Position numbers and translations under genes: made by a program. Under the pieces are notes generated by a model. It had not been told where the DNA came from. It worked only from the letters and a program-made list of their open reading frames with translations, and did no database searches. From a virus, in the IMG/VR virus record IMGVR_UViG_3300020178_000369, positions 1 through 45,166 of that record: DNA of 45,166 bases. One strand, 5' to 3'. This document shows positions 15,008-23,305 of the stretch, piece after piece. Numbering within the stretch: position 1 is the stretch's first letter; each line of letters starts with the position of its first letter.

Positions 15008-16064
15008 AACTATATTCATCAAAGATAGTAAACGGTTTCTTTTTAATCTTAATTTCTTTTACTTGATTTTGCCAATAGGGTGTGTCTTTACTTGTTGCTT
15101 CGTAGTGCAATGCAAGAAAATCTTCAATATGCTTTACAACTTTAATCCATTGTCTATTGTAAACTTTTTGTTTGCCGTATAATTTTACTAGCATTTCGAT
15201 TTGATATTGTATTAACCAAATTGCTTGTGCTTCTAAAGGCTCTATAAATCCGGCACTTAATCCAATACTTAAAATATTATCTTGATACGGAGTTAAACAG
15301 TATTTGCTTTCCCAATGTATTACTCGCATTTTATCTAGTTCAAGAGTATAAGGACACGTTTCAATAAATTCACGTTTAGCATCTTCAACTGTTTGATGTT
15401 CTGTACTAAAGACATATCCATTACCAATACGATTTTGTAAGTAAATATTCCACATCCACCCGTTACTCATAGCAGTTGTTTCTGTGTAATATTTTAATTC
15501 TTTATCGTAACTAGGTGCTACTACTGCACAGTTGTTTTTAAGACGTGTTTTTACATATTCTTTTTTAGGAAATAGTTTATTAAACCCTGTACAATTAATA
15601 ATTAAATCTGCTTGTAAATCGTCAATAGTTTCTAGTGTACGTGTTTCTAATTTAACACCATTTAGTAATGCTACTTTGTCACGCAACATAATACCAAGTT
15701 TATTTGCATCTATGTGATAAGCATGGCGCCATTTTTTATCTGGTAACTCATAGTTTTCCATCCAACGCATTTGTTCATCGTGTTCTGCTTCATTAAAACA
15801 AAAGTGATGGAACCAACTTTCGCCGTGCCAGTTTTTATGTTTTATTGTGTACTTACGGACAGCATCACAGTTATCAAATAAATCTTGTTCTGTTAAACCA
15901 CACTCTTGAATAAAGTCATACATACTTGGAAGTGTGCTTTCGCCTACACCTATAATAGGTATATCTTGACTTTGAATAACTGTAATATTCCAATCAGTTT
16001 TTTTAGAAAGATATGCGGCTGTCATCCAACCTGCTGTTCCGCCGCCTACAATAGTTACATTCAT
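14964..16064 (-). CDS. flavin-dependent halogenase
   Basis: The 366-residue FAD protein is related to tryptophan halogenases. It has VGGGTAGW (residues 6-13), GVGEST (39-44), and a lysine in NCDAVRKYTIKHKNW (Lys71) at the place of the catalytic Lys79 of PrnA/RebH. The GWMWNIYLQNRIGNGYVFS segment (202-220) matches the diagnostic GWxWxIP box, but with Tyr208 where Pro is usual. AGFIEPLEAQ (271-280) keeps the EPLE block. The family makes HOCl/HOBr/HOI with reduced flavin and passes it to the Lys. At 366 residues it is shorter than the bacterial enzymes (500 or more). Marine phage halogenases are known (VirX1 from a cyanophage). It is the last gene of a nine-gene minus-strand operon and needs a flavin reductase, which is not seen here. 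Confidence 0.85.
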   Translation of the reverse strand: MNVTIVGGGTAGWMTAAYLSKKTDWNITVIQSQDIPIIGVGESTLPSMYDFIQECGLTEQDLFDNCDAVRKYTIKHKNWHGESWFHHFCFNEAEHDEQMRWMENYELPDKKWRHAYHIDANKLGIMLRDKVALLNGVKLETRTLETIDDLQADLIINCTGFNKLFPKKEYVKTRLKNNCAVVAPSYDKELKYYTETTAMSNGWMWNIYLQNRIGNGYVFSTEHQTVEDAKREFIETCPYTLELDKMRVIHWESKYCLTPYQDNILSIGLSAGFIEPLEAQAIWLIQYQIEMLVKLYGKQKVYNRQWIKVVKHIEDFLALHYEATSKDTPYWQNQVKEIKIKKKPFTIFDEYSFRCLANGYALPHTS

Positions 16065-16768
16065 AAAGCAATTATATCCTGTATTTTTGTTTCGTCAACA
16101 CGAGTAATAAAATGTGCTCTAGGAGTATCACCAAAATTTTCAGTACCGTGAAAAGCACTGGTGTTTAGAATGTATACTTTACCTACACGCATATTAAATT
16201 TTAATTCTCTGTTTTCACCAAAGGTAAACACCGCTTGTGAATTTGTTCTTAGTGGTATGTGTAACTTCTTAGCATTTGAATCTTTATGTGTTTGAATAGT
16301 TGCACTAGGTCCGTGTTCTGTAATAATGCACTGCTTAAAACTGTCTTCACCTAACATATCAATTAGTGTATTCATATAGCCAAATCTAAAACGAGGTAAC
16401 ACGTTACACTTTTCATAAAACTCTGGATCGAGTGTTTCAGGAAACATATCTACATTTGCTTGACTAGGTGGCGGCAGTGGTTCGTATCTTTCTTTAGGCC
16501 AAGCAAGAGTATATCCGCTAATTGGTCCGCAATAGTATCCACAGTAACCTAATTCCATATACTGCTTACTAACTTCAATAGTTAACCGCTCAGGAAAGTT
16601 TTGAAAGTCAAAATATTGATAGTTGTGTTCTTGTTGTATAGTATTATAATAAGATTGCAATTCATAAACATCTAGTTTGACATTTAATTCAATAGCACCC
16701 CACGAGTCGTCATTATACAATAAATCCATTGTAATATCTTTAGGATCGTAATTTTGTATTACTCTCAT
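16061..16768 (-). CDS. AspH-like beta-hydroxylase (2OG oxygenase)
   Basis: The 235-residue product carries an aspartyl/asparaginyl hydroxylase-type double-stranded beta helix. IQTHKDSN gives His161 and Asp163, KKLHIPLRTNSQAVFTFGE follows, then VYILNTSAFHGTEN gives His207 and TPRAHFI gives Arg217. This is the Fe(II) triad plus the 2-oxoglutarate arginine. The N-terminal 130 residues contain LPPPSQANVDMFPE and RFRFGYMNTLIDMLGEDSF, closely paralleled by the 21182-21961 product (CPPKWAGREDLYPE, KFKFGYFKELVEYFGEDIL), so these are paralogues. It is coupled by ATGA overlaps on both sides. The target residue or metabolite is unknown. Confidence 0.8.
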   Translation of the reverse strand: MRVIQNYDPKDITMDLLYNDDSWGAIELNVKLDVYELQSYYNTIQQEHNYQYFDFQNFPERLTIEVSKQYMELGYCGYYCGPISGYTLAWPKERYEPLPPPSQANVDMFPETLDPEFYEKCNVLPRFRFGYMNTLIDMLGEDSFKQCIITEHGPSATIQTHKDSNAKKLHIPLRTNSQAVFTFGENRELKFNMRVGKVYILNTSAFHGTENFGDTPRAHFITRVDETKIQDIIAL

Positions 16769-17355
16769 ATCTTACCTTCCATTCCTACTACTTCATTCTC
16801 TTTATCAATAGGTATCTTAAAAAATAAGTGTACTCTATCTGTATCACCTTCGTTGTATGTACCGTGTTTGATATTAGTATTTACTAGAATCATACTTCCG
16901 TCTGCTGGCAAAACAAATCTACGCATTGGTTGAAATTGAAAATATGCTTTGCTATTAGTTTCAATAGGAATATGTACTTTTAAATAATTATCGCTATCGC
17001 TATGAAAGTTAATAAAAGTTCCTGGAGGGTGTACAACTACACTAAACTGATGTGCAAATGGAAACGCATCTTGTAATTTACGAGCAATGCCAAACATTAA
17101 TTTAGTATCTTTATAAGGATGCATTTTGCGTTCTTCAGTAACATTGTACGGAGGACAAGGTAATGTTAAATCATCAAGATTACTTTGTAATGCCCAACCA
17201 TAAGCATTGTCAAGTACGTGTCCGCCAACGCCTTCACTAACATTATCTTTATATCTCCAACACAAGTCTTGGTGACTATTTACTAATTGCTTATAGTAGT
17301 CTTGCAATTCATTAATGTCAACTGTTGTGTTAAGTGTTTTAACTTCTCTTATCAT
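16765..17355 (-). CDS. AspH-like beta-hydroxylase (2OG oxygenase)
   Basis: The 196-residue product shows FINFHSDSDNYLKVHIPIETNS (His118, Asp120), then SMILVNTNIKHGTYNEGDTDRVHLF (His164, Arg174). The metal triad and the 2-oxoglutarate anchor are complete. It shares the NxxxxHGxxNxGxxxRxH signature with its paralogues at 16061, 17950 and 21182 but has a shorter N-terminal region containing WALQSNLDDLTLPCPPYNV. It overlaps the upstream gene by 17 nt and the downstream one by 4 nt. Substrate unknown. Confidence 0.8.
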   Translation of the reverse strand: MIREVKTLNTTVDINELQDYYKQLVNSHQDLCWRYKDNVSEGVGGHVLDNAYGWALQSNLDDLTLPCPPYNVTEERKMHPYKDTKLMFGIARKLQDAFPFAHQFSVVVHPPGTFINFHSDSDNYLKVHIPIETNSKAYFQFQPMRRFVLPADGSMILVNTNIKHGTYNEGDTDRVHLFFKIPIDKENEVVGMEGKI

Positions 17356-17953
17356 TGTAGTGATCTATAATCCTTTGTACTTTATTGCGTTTATATTCTT
17401 TATGATAACTTTCTGTAAAGAATCTCATATCAATATTTGACATAATAGGATTCTCAAACCAAAAGTCTAGTACCTTATTTAAATCTGTTTTTTCTAATCC
17501 TATAATATTATACTTAGGATCACGTGTTTCTGTAATATTCAAATGTAATAATTTAGTTGTTTGATTATCCATTTGTTCTAGTTGGATCCATTTACAACGT
17601 TGCTTTAATTTATTCTTAACTTCAACATAGTTAGGATGATTATCATATCCTTGAGGAACTTCTAAGAATTCACCTGCAATACTTCCAATAGTTAATAAGT
17701 AGGGAACATAACCGTAAACGTCATTTAAGAAGCGAATTTGATAATCGTTAACACAAGCACTATTGACAAATATATCTGCTGTTCTTGCTATCTCAACACA
17801 CTTGTCGTAGTCTTTATCAAAATCATATCCTGTTTCTCTACTCAATTGTATTACTTCATTACCTTCACTAAAGTAATCATGTAACCAACTGTTCATAGTA
17901 TGTACACCAGGTTTAATTCCGCTATCTCTACCTCCAGTAATTACAACTTTCAT
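17339..17953 (-). CDS. Rossmann-like NAD(P)-binding protein (SDR-like)
   Basis: The product from ATG 17953 is 204 residues and begins MKVVITGGRDSGIKPGVH, a Rossmann-type Gly-rich turn (TGGRDSG). This is followed by an acidic/aliphatic pattern and ADIFVNSACVNDYQIRFLNDVYGYVP, like the NNAG-type strand of short-chain dehydrogenases. A catalytic Tyr-x-x-x-Lys is not clear. I chose 17953 because that ATG overlaps the upstream stop as ATGA; an earlier in-frame ATG at 17983 lies inside the upstream gene. The C-terminal half is helical. It sits among hydroxylases, so it may oxidise or reduce a hydroxylated product. Moderate confidence. Confidence 0.5.
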   Translation of the reverse strand: MKVVITGGRDSGIKPGVHTMNSWLHDYFSEGNEVIQLSRETGYDFDKDYDKCVEIARTADIFVNSACVNDYQIRFLNDVYGYVPYLLTIGSIAGEFLEVPQGYDNHPNYVEVKNKLKQRCKWIQLEQMDNQTTKLLHLNITETRDPKYNIIGLEKTDLNKVLDFWFENPIMSNIDMRFFTESYHKEYKRNKVQRIIDHYNDKRS

Positions 17954-19026
17954 AAGTTTAACTTCCTTACATCTTCTGTCCATACTTTACCATATAAATG
18001 TATTCTATCAGTAGACCCTTTGTTCTCTACACTGTGTGGAACTGTTGTATTAACAAGATATGCCCAGCCGGGTTCCATATGATATTCTTCACCGTCAATT
18101 ATCCAATTACTATTATTATTTGTGTGTATAGGAATATGTACTCTAATCTTGTCTGGTGCGTCTTGATGTGTAATTAGTTTAGTACCCGGAGTGTGAATAG
18201 TTACTAACCATTTTTTACTACGTACAGGTAAACCTTGTACAATGTCTAAAGCATAACCGTCAAAGCACATACGAGGATTTAGATTGTCATCATCATTATC
18301 TTTATATTCGTCTTTAGCACACCCTTGTTCAAATGGCTTAGGGCCTGGCTCATCACTATTCCAACAAAGTGTATAATATGCTGTATCATCCATTAAGCGA
18401 TGTCCTGTTTTGCCTTCTGGGTCTGTAATAGGAAATTTCCATATATGATGATTTTCTCCTACAATAAATTTCCAATCACTGTATCTTTCTTCTAAACTAT
18501 AATACCAATTTTGTATTTTATTAATATCAACTGGGAACCATTTTTTAATTTTCCAACCTAACTTTACTTCGTCATGTTTTTCAATATAACGTTTATACCC
18601 TGTTGCTTCCTGTAATAGTTTTAATACGTGTTGATTAACTAGAGGATTATTTTCTTTTACATTGTTTCTATGTTCATTAATAAACTGTGCAATAGCGGGT
18701 GAGCGGGACTGTCCTTCACTACAATTAATATGTACTGTTGTGTCATTTGGAATACTGTTAATAAAACTTAACAGTTCTGTGGCTTGCTGTTCTGTCATAG
18801 CATTACACCAAACACGTCTGCCATCTTCTATGTCTTTCCAACAATCTACTTCTACATCATCAAAAAACAAACTAATAACATTATGATACGCACCTTCAAA
18901 TAAACGAAAACTTTCTGGTCCGTGACTTGTTGACACACTTATAAAATAGTCAGGTGTATTTGCTATGTCAATATTTTTAACATAGTCTAGTATACCTTGT
19001 TTAGAATATGTAACTGTTTTAATCAT
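17950..19026 (-). CDS. dual-specificity phosphatase-like domain fused to an AspH-like hydroxylase
   Basis: The 358-residue product has two parts. The N-terminal domain (about 1-150) ends in a protein-phosphatase P-loop, VHINCSEGQSRSPAIAQF, with Cys102 and Arg108 in the C-x5-R-S form. A preceding ISLFFDDVEVDCW could hold the general acid. The C-terminal domain (about 160-358) is AspH-like: KLITHQDAPDKIRVHIPIHTN (His287, Asp289), YLVNTTVPHSVENKGSTDRIHLYG (His331, Arg341). Each domain keeps its catalytic residues. I know of no standard family with this pairing. It overlaps the upstream gene by 8 nt and the downstream gene by 4 nt. Confidence 0.8.
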   Translation of the reverse strand: MIKTVTYSKQGILDYVKNIDIANTPDYFISVSTSHGPESFRLFEGAYHNVISLFFDDVEVDCWKDIEDGRRVWCNAMTEQQATELLSFINSIPNDTTVHINCSEGQSRSPAIAQFINEHRNNVKENNPLVNQHVLKLLQEATGYKRYIEKHDEVKLGWKIKKWFPVDINKIQNWYYSLEERYSDWKFIVGENHHIWKFPITDPEGKTGHRLMDDTAYYTLCWNSDEPGPKPFEQGCAKDEYKDNDDDNLNPRMCFDGYALDIVQGLPVRSKKWLVTIHTPGTKLITHQDAPDKIRVHIPIHTNNNSNWIIDGEEYHMEPGWAYLVNTTVPHSVENKGSTDRIHLYGKVWTEDVRKLNL

Positions 19027-20488
19027 AATGCAAGTGTGTTAGTTTTACACCACTCCTTAATCTTGTGTTCATATCAACTGCTACGTAATCATGTCCATAT
19101 AAAACTAAATCATCTGGTACACGCTTTTCAAACTCTAACCACTTTTGTTCTATTACTTCTGGCTCAACATTCCAGTGTAACATTTCACTACTCCAAATGT
19201 TAGTAGTCCATAATACCTTTGTACCGTGTGTTTTGTTAATTTCATCAAACAGTTTATCGCTTTCGTTTACAATATCAATAACATGAAATTCATGTTTTAA
19301 TTTTTTGTATCTTTCCCAGAGTCTTTGAAATGCTAAACTACCACCAAAGTCTTTTAATTCTTGTTCCCAAAACTGTTTATAGTTTCCTCTATATGTAGAA
19401 CTAAAGTTATAATCTAAGTCGTGTTCTAATAACCATTTATCTAAATCATAACCGTCCCAAGTTTCTAATAAATGCTTTTTATAGTTTAAACTTGATTTGC
19501 ACCAATCAAAATAATGTACTGTTGTACTATTGTGAAACCCGTTAGCATTTAATATAGCAAGAGGTTTAAAACCTGCCGCGGCAGTAAACAAATGATCTAT
19601 AACTTTTCCATTTGTTCTTACTCCTTCAGCAGATAGTGTTTCTGTGTTAAACGCATACACTCTGTCTTTTTCAATGTACTCTTGGTACTGTAGTTTTCTA
19701 AGCCAGGCTTTTTGCGATTGGTTAGAAAGTTTATCAATTTTGTTAATGTCTTTATCATACCATACTTCCTCTAACTCTTTTGTATCGCTATAAGGATATA
19801 GAAATACTTTACAGTCACGCATATCATTATCTAAGTTATCAATACGTATTCCGTTACGACAAGCAATATCAATCCAGTTACTTCCATCAGAAGTTATTTG
19901 ATATTCTGTTTCACCTTGCGTACCTTGTATCCAATCAGGCGTATAATCACTGTGTACAGTTTCATTGCTTAATTGATAATTTTGTAGTACAGGTTTTCTA
20001 TCTTTGAATATTCCCATTTCATCAAAGGCTGGTTTACCTAACTGTTTCCAAGTTTCTAAATTAACAAATAGATATTGTCTGTGTAAACCTGGATAAGCAC
20101 CTTTAGTTAGATAGTGCTGTTTTGTTTTGTCCATAATATGCCCTACAACAAAAAAGTTTGGATTGTTGTCTGCATAATGTAGGCTCTGTGTAATTAAACT
20201 AGGACCTCTATATAACAATAAACCTTGACAAGCAACCATACAATACTTTTTGTTTTTTGCTAGAGCATTTTCTAATATAGTTTCTACACGTTTTTCAAAC
20301 CCAACAAAAGTACACATACCCATTTTAATCATACGATTAACATAAAAGTAAGTCATATCAAAACTGCGTTTAGCAACAGTACGACTATCAATATCGCGTG
20401 AGATATCTAATATGCCAATAGCAACATCATTGGGTACTTTAATTTGTTCCCAATATCTATCTACGGTAATACTATTCCAATCTTTCAC
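19019..20488 (-). CDS. large protein of unknown function, possibly glycosyltransferase-like
   Basis: I do not recognise this 489-residue protein. The N-terminal half has VACQGLLLYRGPSLITQSLHYAD and FFVVGHIMDKTKQHYLTKGAYPGLHRQYLFVNLETWKQLGKP, which look like glycosyltransferase acceptor-side loops (H-R-Q-x-L-x-V-N-L). The C-terminal half has LAILNANGFHNSTTVHYFDWCKSS and KVLWTTNIWSSEMLHWN, which could form a Rossmann-like fold. There is no signal peptide or membrane segment. It sits in the hydroxylase operon between an AspH gene and the phosphatase fusion. It is a candidate for the system's transferase or for its substrate carrier. Confidence 0.35.
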   Translation of the reverse strand: MKDWNSITVDRYWEQIKVPNDVAIGILDISRDIDSRTVAKRSFDMTYFYVNRMIKMGMCTFVGFEKRVETILENALAKNKKYCMVACQGLLLYRGPSLITQSLHYADNNPNFFVVGHIMDKTKQHYLTKGAYPGLHRQYLFVNLETWKQLGKPAFDEMGIFKDRKPVLQNYQLSNETVHSDYTPDWIQGTQGETEYQITSDGSNWIDIACRNGIRIDNLDNDMRDCKVFLYPYSDTKELEEVWYDKDINKIDKLSNQSQKAWLRKLQYQEYIEKDRVYAFNTETLSAEGVRTNGKVIDHLFTAAAGFKPLAILNANGFHNSTTVHYFDWCKSSLNYKKHLLETWDGYDLDKWLLEHDLDYNFSSTYRGNYKQFWEQELKDFGGSLAFQRLWERYKKLKHEFHVIDIVNESDKLFDEINKTHGTKVLWTTNIWSSEMLHWNVEPEVIEQKWLEFEKRVPDDLVLYGHDYVAVDMNTRLRSGVKLTHLHYD

Positions 20489-20489
20489 G

Positions 20490-21185
20490 TTAACCTCTAT
20501 TAGTATAATAACTTTGTCTTAGCACATAGAAAAAGTCGCGAATACGTTTACCTAGTTCATAATGAATAATCATATGAATACGAGGCTCATCACTGCGATT
20601 CCATACACTGTGTACATTTGAAATATCCATTAAGAACGCACTGCCTTTATCTTCAAACGGTACACGCCCTTGATTTTTCATTACAAACTCGCAACCTTCT
20701 GGATTGTTTAAACTGATGTTACAAACACTTAAACGTTTTTCCTCATCGGCTCTATCTTGATGCGGAAGTATATATCCACCCGGCTCTAGTAACATAAAAC
20801 GCACACGATTTAAAAACTCTGCAGGCCACACATCTGTTAAAAACTTTTTAGTTACAGGGCATTGTTCTGCTACCCAAGTCCAGTCCAACTGTTTGATAGT
20901 TTCAGCACGATCGCCATAACTGTTTAGTGTTTGTGTATCTTCACTAAGTCCGTGTAGTGTAAGACTCTTCCAACCTTCTCCATAGTCAGTTCTGTGATCT
21001 TTAAAATATTCAAGTAACGCTTCTGCCTCAATGTGCATCTCTTTCCAAGGTTGATTGTCTAATGCACTTAATTTAAAAAAAGGCCAGCCACTTTCCATTA
21101 CAATCCATTTAGGATCGAACTGCTCTGGATACTTAAATTCGTATTCCTTGTTGTTTTCTTGCCAGTACTGTTCTAGTTCTTTCAA
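20490..21185 (-). CDS. AspH-like beta-hydroxylase (2OG oxygenase)
   Basis: The 231-residue product has EPGGYILPHQDRADEEKRLSVCNISLN (His142, Asp144) and SAFLMDISNVHSVWNRSDEPRIHMIIHYELG (His192, Arg202). The triad and anchor are intact and the R-I-H-x-I-I-H end is typical of AspH proteins. The N-terminal 100 residues lead with aromatic segments (WIVMESGWPFFKLS; GWKSLTLHGL). It differs from its operon paralogues by a full-length N-terminal part resembling bacterial AspH. It overlaps the upstream gene by 4 nt and is 1 nt from the next. Confidence 0.82.
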   Translation of the reverse strand: MKELEQYWQENNKEYEFKYPEQFDPKWIVMESGWPFFKLSALDNQPWKEMHIEAEALLEYFKDHRTDYGEGWKSLTLHGLSEDTQTLNSYGDRAETIKQLDWTWVAEQCPVTKKFLTDVWPAEFLNRVRFMLLEPGGYILPHQDRADEEKRLSVCNISLNNPEGCEFVMKNQGRVPFEDKGSAFLMDISNVHSVWNRSDEPRIHMIIHYELGKRIRDFFYVLRQSYYTNRG

Positions 21186-21961
21186 AGCACTATCTCCATA
21201 TTACACATTCTAACAATAGCATCTGTATGTGGCTTGCTTTGTAAATGACTGCGATCAATACCGCTACGATTAAATGTACCGTGTGGCACTGCGGCGTTAA
21301 TAATATATGCTTTACCTAACTGTAAGTTATATTCTCTTTCCAAGTTTTCTCCGTATGCAAATATAGCACCTTCGCCGGTAGTCACAGGAATATGTAATCT
21401 CTGTACATTAGGACCATCTATATGCTTTCCTAATACTGCATTTGGTTGATGTTTCCTAATACTAACATCACGCAAAATATCTTCTCCAAAGTATTCTACT
21501 AGTTCTTTAAAATACCCAAACTTAAATTTTTCTTGCACACGTTTAGGTGCATTAGTAGAAAGTTCAGGATATAAATCTTCTCTGCCTGCCCATTTAGGCG
21601 GACATGGAATTTCTTTTTCAACAGGCCAACTAACTTCCATTACAAGTATTTCTTCTGGGTGTTTAAACTGTTCTTTAATGTAACGCACAATATGATACCC
21701 TTCATCGTGTACACCTCTACCTTCAGTTCCTACTTCACCAGCAAATGCTGTTTCAATATTTTTTAAATGATACTTGTCTTTAAGATATTGCTCTTTACGC
21801 CAACTAAAATATAAGTTGTCATATGTACTGTCTACTTTTCTGTACCACTCCTGTAGTTTATCTACGTCTAGTTTCCACGGAAGTTCAATAATGTCATATT
21901 CTAGTCCATCTACGAATTGTGGTGTAATTAGTGTTGGGTTGTAATTTGATATGTACTTCAT
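21182..21961 (-). CDS. AspH-like beta-hydroxylase (2OG oxygenase)
   Basis: The 259-residue product carries AVLGKHIDGPNVQRLHIPVTTGE (His180, Asp182), then AYIINAAVPHGTFNRSGIDRSHL (His227, Arg237). It is a paralogue of the 16061-16768 protein, with matching N-terminal blocks and a similar opening (ISNYNPTLITPQ against IQNYDPKDITMD). A 16-nt gap after the radical SAM gene holds a GATAAATA late-promoter candidate and AGG ribosome-site-like bases, so the hydroxylase run may be transcribed separately as well as with the radical SAM gene. Confidence 0.8.
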   Translation of the reverse strand: MKYISNYNPTLITPQFVDGLEYDIIELPWKLDVDKLQEWYRKVDSTYDNLYFSWRKEQYLKDKYHLKNIETAFAGEVGTEGRGVHDEGYHIVRYIKEQFKHPEEILVMEVSWPVEKEIPCPPKWAGREDLYPELSTNAPKRVQEKFKFGYFKELVEYFGEDILRDVSIRKHQPNAVLGKHIDGPNVQRLHIPVTTGEGAIFAYGENLEREYNLQLGKAYIINAAVPHGTFNRSGIDRSHLQSKPHTDAIVRMCNMEIVL

Positions 21962-21971
21962 GTTGTACCTA

Positions 21972-21979
21972 TATTTATC
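21972..21979 (-). promoter_or_regulatory. T4-type late promoter candidate on the minus strand (GATAAATA)
   Basis: Read on the minus strand, GATAAATA runs from 21979 to 21972 and overlaps the stop codon of the radical SAM gene. The hydroxylase ATG starts at 21961, 10 nt further on. It matches 7 of 8 late-consensus positions. Confidence 0.4.
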
Positions 21980-23273
21980 AGCGGTGATTTTGACAATACT
22001 TATACCACGATTCTAGTTCAGGGAATGTTTCTACTAAATCTAAGTTACGTCTTATCTTTGTACGCTCTACCCATTTAACAACTTCAATCTTATCTGAGTT
22101 TGAATGTTTTCCAAAACTCTTTTTAATTGTTTTCATAAAGTCAGCATAGTAATTCCATTCAGGTGCTTGTTTATTAATCCATTTAACAATGTCATTAATG
22201 TAAGGTTTAAATTCTTTTGTTAGCATCCACGGTGCTAGTTGCACTGGATATGAAACATTGCTTCTAATTAAATCAACATCGCATCCTGTTTCTTCTTTTA
22301 ATTGTTTTAACCATTGTAAAAAATCTAAACAACTTGTAATACTTAAAGCACTGTGAGTTGTACTAAACCTTAATCTAAAATCTTTACCTTTTGCAAACTC
22401 CATAATACGTTTTACATTACTGGCAAATCTATTCCAGTTTAAGCCAGTACGAATAAATTCTGCTTTTTCTCCGTAACTTTCCATACTAATATCCATTTGA
22501 ACACTGGCATATTTTTCTAACTCAGTAGCCTTTTCAAACCACTTGTTTAGGTATGCTTCTGGAGTGTTGCCGTTGCTAATTAAAATAATAACAGGTTTAA
22601 TATTAAACTTGTTTGATTTCTTTCTAAATAATTCAATTAGTCTATCAAGATAATCATACAATTCATTTTGTATTAAAGGCTCTCCACCTAAAATATAATA
22701 TTGTAACACGTTGTCAACAGCATCATCTAACCATTCATAAAATGTATCTGCAAAGCCATCTGGTGCTGTATGTTTTTGTCTTGGTGCTACTTCAAACTTA
22801 CGATTCTCAACTTCCCACTGACTGCTAAAAACATCGTTACAATATTGACATTTTAAATCACAAGTGTTATTAAAATATACTTCAAGTTGACTAGGTAACG
22901 GTTCTAATATATCTGCAGGATTTTCAAAACGCTCACGATGAAACTCAAAATACTTTCCGGGTAATCTTGGACTTCTTACTCCGCGTTTTTCGTTGCGCCA
23001 ACAAGCACTACAATCTTTATGTCTTATGTTGTCTAGTTTTTCTTGTCTACGCTCTAGTTCGTATGGATGTTTCATAAACACATCTTTACCATACTTGTCT
23101 AGTTCTTCTTGTGTGATAAAACGTTGTGGTACGTTGTGGCAATTCTTTACAATACCTTCGCTGAGGTGCACATAACAATGAATCCATTTCATTGCACACA
23201 TAGCATTATCGTCCATTACCTTGTCGCCAAGGTTGGCTTTTTTTATTGCTTCTGATAATGTTTCTTGTTTCAT
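21978..23273 (-). CDS. radical SAM protein with N-terminal twitch domain
   Basis: The 431-residue product has the radical SAM core NNTCDLKCQYCND (Cys138, Cys142, Cys145) and LGGEPL (195-200). Ahead of it, cysteines in MCAMKW (26), KNCHN (45) and DCSACW (88, 91) are spaced like an N-terminal auxiliary Fe-S twitch domain (NF033640-type proteins). The end LDLVETFPELESWYKYC matches the FPEL tail of the other twitch members here. SPASM/twitch enzymes often modify peptides by radical chemistry, with the auxiliary cluster holding the substrate. It leads the nine-gene hydroxylase/halogenase operon. No precursor peptide is seen. Confidence 0.88.
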   Translation of the reverse strand: MKQETLSEAIKKANLGDKVMDDNAMCAMKWIHCYVHLSEGIVKNCHNVPQRFITQEELDKYGKDVFMKHPYELERRQEKLDNIRHKDCSACWRNEKRGVRSPRLPGKYFEFHRERFENPADILEPLPSQLEVYFNNTCDLKCQYCNDVFSSQWEVENRKFEVAPRQKHTAPDGFADTFYEWLDDAVDNVLQYYILGGEPLIQNELYDYLDRLIELFRKKSNKFNIKPVIILISNGNTPEAYLNKWFEKATELEKYASVQMDISMESYGEKAEFIRTGLNWNRFASNVKRIMEFAKGKDFRLRFSTTHSALSITSCLDFLQWLKQLKEETGCDVDLIRSNVSYPVQLAPWMLTKEFKPYINDIVKWINKQAPEWNYYADFMKTIKKSFGKHSNSDKIEVVKWVERTKIRRNLDLVETFPELESWYKYCQNHR

Positions 23274-23292
23274 AATTAAGTACGCAGTTATC

Positions 23293-23300
23293 TATAAATA
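23293..23300 (+). promoter_or_regulatory. T4 late promoter (perfect TATAAATA), divergent intergenic
   Basis: The exact T4 late octamer lies 5 nt before the ATG at 23306, so transcription should begin at or within a base or two of the start codon. On the opposite strand the overlapping TATAGATA (23296 to 23289) matches 7 of 8 positions and could serve the radical SAM gene starting at 23273. Confidence 0.65.
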
Positions 23301-23305
23301 TACTT

